Source: CBDATB01 sp965199745
Lineage (GTDB): Bacteria > Bacteroidota > Bacteroidia > Cytophagales > Flammeovirgaceae
Length of the DNA stretch: 64,000 bases
Assembly (NCBI GenBank): GCA_965199745.1
Contig: CBDATB010000003.1
Span: 46,985 to 110,984 of the forward strand
Direction: 5' to 3'
Shown here: positions 61,162-64,000 of the stretch, in pieces
How positions within the stretch are numbered: the first letter of the stretch is position 1
Layout of the letters: every line of letters starts with the position of its first letter
The notes under the pieces: model-generated
Databases searched by the model: none
Seen by the model: the letters and a program-made list of their open reading frames with translations, nothing else
Told to the model about the DNA's origin: nothing
Program-made: the position numbers and the translations under genes

Positions 61162-61827
61162 TTATATGTCGAATAGTCTAAAAAGTAAATTTAGTCGTTC
61201 TTGCCCCAAATCTTCATCTTCTGTTTCAGAAAAACGCCCCACTATTTCGTAATCAAAGCGCTTGAAGGTAGCAATAATAGGTTCAATTTTGTTTGTATTT
61301 AATTTAATAGTTACATATCTTTTTTCTTCATCACCAGGTATCTGGTCAACGAAAAGCCCTAATATATTTGCATTATTCTCTTCTACGATTCTACTGATCT
61401 CATAAGCAGAATATCGGGACTTAGTAAGAGACAATATAATGATACTTCCACGATATTGAATAAAATACTGCTGACCTAATACGTGGGCAATTTTTTCAAC
61501 AGTTGCAGCACCGATAAAGTGTTTTTTTTTATTTAAGACAGGTACTATATCAGTCTTGTTTGCCTGAACAGCTTTTATTATTTCAAGTAAATGATCATGC
61601 TCACGGACATGAAAAGTATTGAGATACCCAATAAATTCAGCAATAGTTTTTTGCGTACCTTTAAAATCCAGGAGATTTATTTCTGATACCATACCGAAAT
61701 ATTCCGTATTATCTACTACGGGTAGATACGCGACTTTCGCATAAGTTATTAATTCTAAGGCTTTATCTACTTTTTCCTCAATAGTGAGGGGCTTAATTCG
61801 CATATCCATCATTTCTGCGGCAATCAT
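61162..61827 (-). CDS. CBS-pair protein with ACT-like C-terminus
   Basis: 221 residues. Two CBS motifs lie in residues 1-120 (KVAYLPVVDNTEYFGMVSEINLL and DIVPVLNKKKHFIGAATVEKIA), which usually bind adenosyl ligands. The C-terminal third (SAYEISRIVEENNANILGLFV, RYVTIKLNTNKIEPIIATFKRF) has an ACT-like beta-alpha-beta pattern. Probably a small-molecule sensor. It overlaps the end of the hydrolase gene upstream by four bases (ATGA), so the two are coupled, and nadK lies 81 bases downstream. Confidence 0.85.
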   Translation of the reverse strand: MIAAEMMDMRIKPLTIEEKVDKALELITYAKVAYLPVVDNTEYFGMVSEINLLDFKGTQKTIAEFIGYLNTFHVREHDHLLEIIKAVQANKTDIVPVLNKKKHFIGAATVEKIAHVLGQQYFIQYRGSIIILSLTKSRYSAYEISRIVEENNANILGLFVDQIPGDEEKRYVTIKLNTNKIEPIIATFKRFDYEIVGRFSETEDEDLGQERLNLLFRLFDI

Positions 61828-62600
61828 AGCTCAGGTACTTTTTTGAATTTTACTGCTAAAAACTCATCTAAGTAACAATTAAATTCTTCGGGGCGTTCCA
61901 TCATTGGGGCATGGCAGCACTTGTCGATAAATCGCAACTTGGAATACGGTATCAGTTGGTTGAATTCATGGGCTACATGTGGTGGTGTGATAGTGTCATT
62001 TAAACCCCAAATCAGCAAAGTGGGTATTTTAATATTGTGTAGGCTTGCAGCCATATTATGACGTTGCGCCGAGCGTGCAATTACTACTACCCGCTGGCAT
62101 TTGGGGATGCTTTTAGTAACATCAAAAACTTCGTCTACTAACTCTTTAGTAGCTATTTTCGGGTCGTAAAAAGTATAAGCAACTCGCTCGCTGATATAAT
62201 CATAATTTCCTCTTCTCGGAAAAGAGCCGCCCATCGTATTTTCAAACAAACCCGAGCTGCCCGTTAGAATAAGATTTTTTACTTTATGCTGATTCCTCAA
62301 AGTATAGATTAGCCCAATATGCCCGCCCAAGGAGTTGCCTATAATACTAAACTCATCTAATTGCTTCATAGCGATGAAATTTTCCAGAAAATCGGTTAAT
62401 CCCTCGAGACCAGCTTCTTTTAAGGGCATTTCATAAATGGGCATCATGGGAATAATGACCCGATACCTATTGGAAAAATGCTGGGTCAAATCCGCCCAAT
62501 TACTCAAAGCACCAAACAGACCGTGAATCAGTAATAATATTTGCCCTTCTCCTTCGTCTATAAACTTAAAACCATTTGCTTGTTTTACACTCAAACTCAT
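61824..62600 (-). CDS. Alpha/beta hydrolase
   Basis: 258 residues. Oxyanion motif HGLFGALSNW, nucleophile elbow IGNSLGGHIG (Ser), Asp in LLIWGLNDTITP and His in DKCCHAPMMERP form the catalytic triad of the fold. Substrate unknown; the closest pattern is to meta-cleavage-type or ester hydrolases. Coupled to the CBS gene by a four-base overlap. Confidence 0.9.
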   Translation of the reverse strand: MSLSVKQANGFKFIDEGEGQILLLIHGLFGALSNWADLTQHFSNRYRVIIPMMPIYEMPLKEAGLEGLTDFLENFIAMKQLDEFSIIGNSLGGHIGLIYTLRNQHKVKNLILTGSSGLFENTMGGSFPRRGNYDYISERVAYTFYDPKIATKELVDEVFDVTKSIPKCQRVVVIARSAQRHNMAASLHNIKIPTLLIWGLNDTITPPHVAHEFNQLIPYSKLRFIDKCCHAPMMERPEEFNCYLDEFLAVKFKKVPEL

Positions 62601-62781
62601 AATACATTTTGGCCGAGATCAGTACTTTACTCCTAAAAATAGCAAATTTAGGCACATTTTTGTTTCTTACTTACAATCCCTACATTATTTTTGAGTTATC
62701 AGTTGAGAGTTGGAAAATACTGAATTTAATTTCCTACTCACCACCTACTAATTTATTAGTATATTTTGAGAATTTTGCCTC

Positions 62782-63888
62782 ATGAATGCATCCAGACAAT
62801 TCAAAAGTCTCTTACCCATTATAGTCATATTCTTTATGATGGGTCTGTTAATATGGCTTTTTAGGAATATTTTCACTTACATACTTATTTCTCTCATTGT
62901 GGCAGCTATCCTAAAAAATCCGGTAGATTATATCACTAGACTTAATTTTTTTAATGTCAGCTCTCCCAAATCATTAGCTGTAATTGTTTGTTATTTATTT
63001 ATGATCGGTGTTTTTGGTTTATTTATTTCATTATTTGTACCGCTAATTTCAGATCAAATAAACTTCCTTTCCGCTGTTGATTACACAATAGTTTTTGAAG
63101 AAATATCATCACCACTAACTCAAATGGAAAATTTTTTTATAAAAACTTTAGGTCGCAAAATAGATATCCAGAGTGGTTTCAAAGAAGGCTTGGTGGAGAG
63201 TGTAGCGAGCTTCACACAGTCTTATCTCTCTACTTTGTTTAATAATGTTATTTCTATTACTAGCAACTTTTTCATTGGCTTTTTGGCAGTTACTTTCATC
63301 ACTTTTTTCATGCTTTATGAAAAAGGGATTATCAAAAAATATTTTATCTCTCTTATCCCTAATAGGTATTTTGAGGTATCTATTGCTACGGTTAGCAAAA
63401 CACAAATATTACTGAGGAGTTATCTTTTTGGCTTATTAGTACAGATGATGACTATTTTCTCAGTCGTATCTTTTGGCATGCTAATAATTGGCATGGAAAA
63501 CTATGCAATTATTGTCGGTTTATTCGCCGCACTGGCCAACCTAATTCCTTTTTTAGGACCTGTATTGGGTTGTTTATTCGGCTTATTTGTCGGTTTGTCT
63601 ACAGCTACTACTGACATCAGTATTTGGAACAATGTAGTAGTGTTAGTTGCCAAAATACTTTCTGTATTTACAGTAGTACAATTAACAGACAATATTTTAT
63701 TACAGCCGCTTATTTTTTCAAGAAGTGTTAAAGCACACCCACTAGAGATTTTCCTCATTGTATTTGTTGGTGCTAATCTAGCAGATGCCGTGGGAATGAT
63801 TCTGGCAATTCCAACTTATACGGTGCTGAAGGTGGGATATACGGAATTTTATAAGGGCTATAAACAGTATCGTAGTTTTGGGGGATAG
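62782..63888 (+). CDS. AI-2E family transporter (TqsA/PerM-like permease)
   Basis: 368 residues with seven to eight membrane helices (LPIIVIFFMMGLLIWLF, ILISLIVAAILKNPVDYI, LAVIVCYLFMIGVFGLFI, FFIGFLAVTFITFFML, and others), the central soluble part (NFFIKTLGRKIDIQSGFKEGL), and LANLIPFLGPVLGCLFGL and VQLTDNILLQPLIFSRSVKAHPLEIF, the family signatures. Members export signals or other molecules, some with sodium. The transported substrate is unknown. The last 110 bases of the window show no gene. Confidence 0.92.
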   Translation: MNASRQFKSLLPIIVIFFMMGLLIWLFRNIFTYILISLIVAAILKNPVDYITRLNFFNVSSPKSLAVIVCYLFMIGVFGLFISLFVPLISDQINFLSAVDYTIVFEEISSPLTQMENFFIKTLGRKIDIQSGFKEGLVESVASFTQSYLSTLFNNVISITSNFFIGFLAVTFITFFMLYEKGIIKKYFISLIPNRYFEVSIATVSKTQILLRSYLFGLLVQMMTIFSVVSFGMLIIGMENYAIIVGLFAALANLIPFLGPVLGCLFGLFVGLSTATTDISIWNNVVVLVAKILSVFTVVQLTDNILLQPLIFSRSVKAHPLEIFLIVFVGANLADAVGMILAIPTYTVLKVGYTEFYKGYKQYRSFGG

Positions 63889-64000
63889 CCTCCTTGGCAA
63901 CGCGGTAAATAAGTGCTGAAAATGTTGATTATTGTGTGTGAGAAAGAACCAAGCTCGTTGTATGTCTTCAATAAGTTATCATCGCCCCGTGATGCTGTCT

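Noticed and set aside
1..64000. tRNA, rRNA or tmRNA genes
   Set aside because: No cloverleaf with a GTTCRA-type T-loop and CCA-side stem, and no rRNA-like conserved block was recognised. None of the island borders coincides with a tRNA.

Overview
The window is AT-rich chromosomal DNA from a member of the Bacteroidota, probably a Chitinophagales/Saprospirales/Sphingobacteriales-type relative. The evidence is the gene content (RemB/Wzi-like outer-membrane protein, Bacteroidota-type OmpA-TPR lipoprotein, RsmI-like paralog, AddB-like PD-(D/E)XK protein, DUF1684, short AroA, CreD) and several matches to the Bacteroidota promoter pattern (TTG, a spacer of about 17-23 bases, then TAnnTTTG). No rRNA, tRNA or CRISPR array was found.

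Layout. 1-1.2 kb: end of an aldehyde dehydrogenase gene plus its usual DUF779 companion. 1.3-2.6 kb: an orphan, frameshifted type I specificity gene (hsdS) with internal repeats. 2.6-8.7 kb: housekeeping block (rbfA, parA-parB, rpsT, xth, a methyltransferase, rpsF-rpsR-rplI, DUF1684). 9-15.1 kb: thrS, leuC, a TlpA-like lipoprotein and aroA. 15.2-22.6 kb: envelope genes (OmpA-TPR lipoprotein, PspC, a frameshifted glycosyltransferase, prohibitin-like protein, RemB/Wzi-like barrel) with ybaB and a rhodanese. 23-35 kb: AddB-like nuclease, queE-proC, LPP20-type protein, PyrR-like phosphoribosyltransferase, glycosyltransferase, lrp, uvrB and the infC-rpmI-rplT operon. 35.1-39.4 kb: a 2TM protein, a histidine-kinase-like protein that has lost its ATP-binding motifs, then a graveyard of decayed surface-protein and accessory genes. 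39.5-41.6 kb: a DUF1611 gene and a dipeptide epimerase, probably for D-glutamate/muropeptide metabolism.

41.65-56.4 kb is the most interesting part. An IS200/IS605-type element appears to have been split by a 13-kb island. The C-terminal end of its tnpA lies at 41.7 kb, the N-terminal part at 54.8-55.1 kb, and the broken tnpB and right-end hairpin follow. All island genes are on the minus strand: a tyrosine integrase; directly behind it a 587-residue protein that reads as beta-propeller-like repeats plus a C-terminal AbiU2-type HEPN motif; a broken II/X-family replication gene; a small ORF and a RES-domain-like protein; a toxin-antitoxin pair with a truncated PIN toxin; two tandem paralogs of unknown function; and a type III restriction-modification operon led by an Xre regulator, with two unrecognised small genes. 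A regular array of 15-bp half-palindromic boxes with an exact 30-bp period lies upstream of the Xre gene. The island looks like a defence island; the propeller-HEPN gene and the accessory genes of the type III operon are the best candidates for something undescribed.

56.5-64 kb returns to core genes: creD, icd, accD (zinc ribbon degenerate), nadK, a CBS protein, an alpha/beta hydrolase and an AI-2E-family transporter. Long core genes are free of indels, while frameshifts and stops concentrate in accessory loci. This argues for real decay or phase variation rather than general sequencing error. Everything here is read by eye; no database search was possible.
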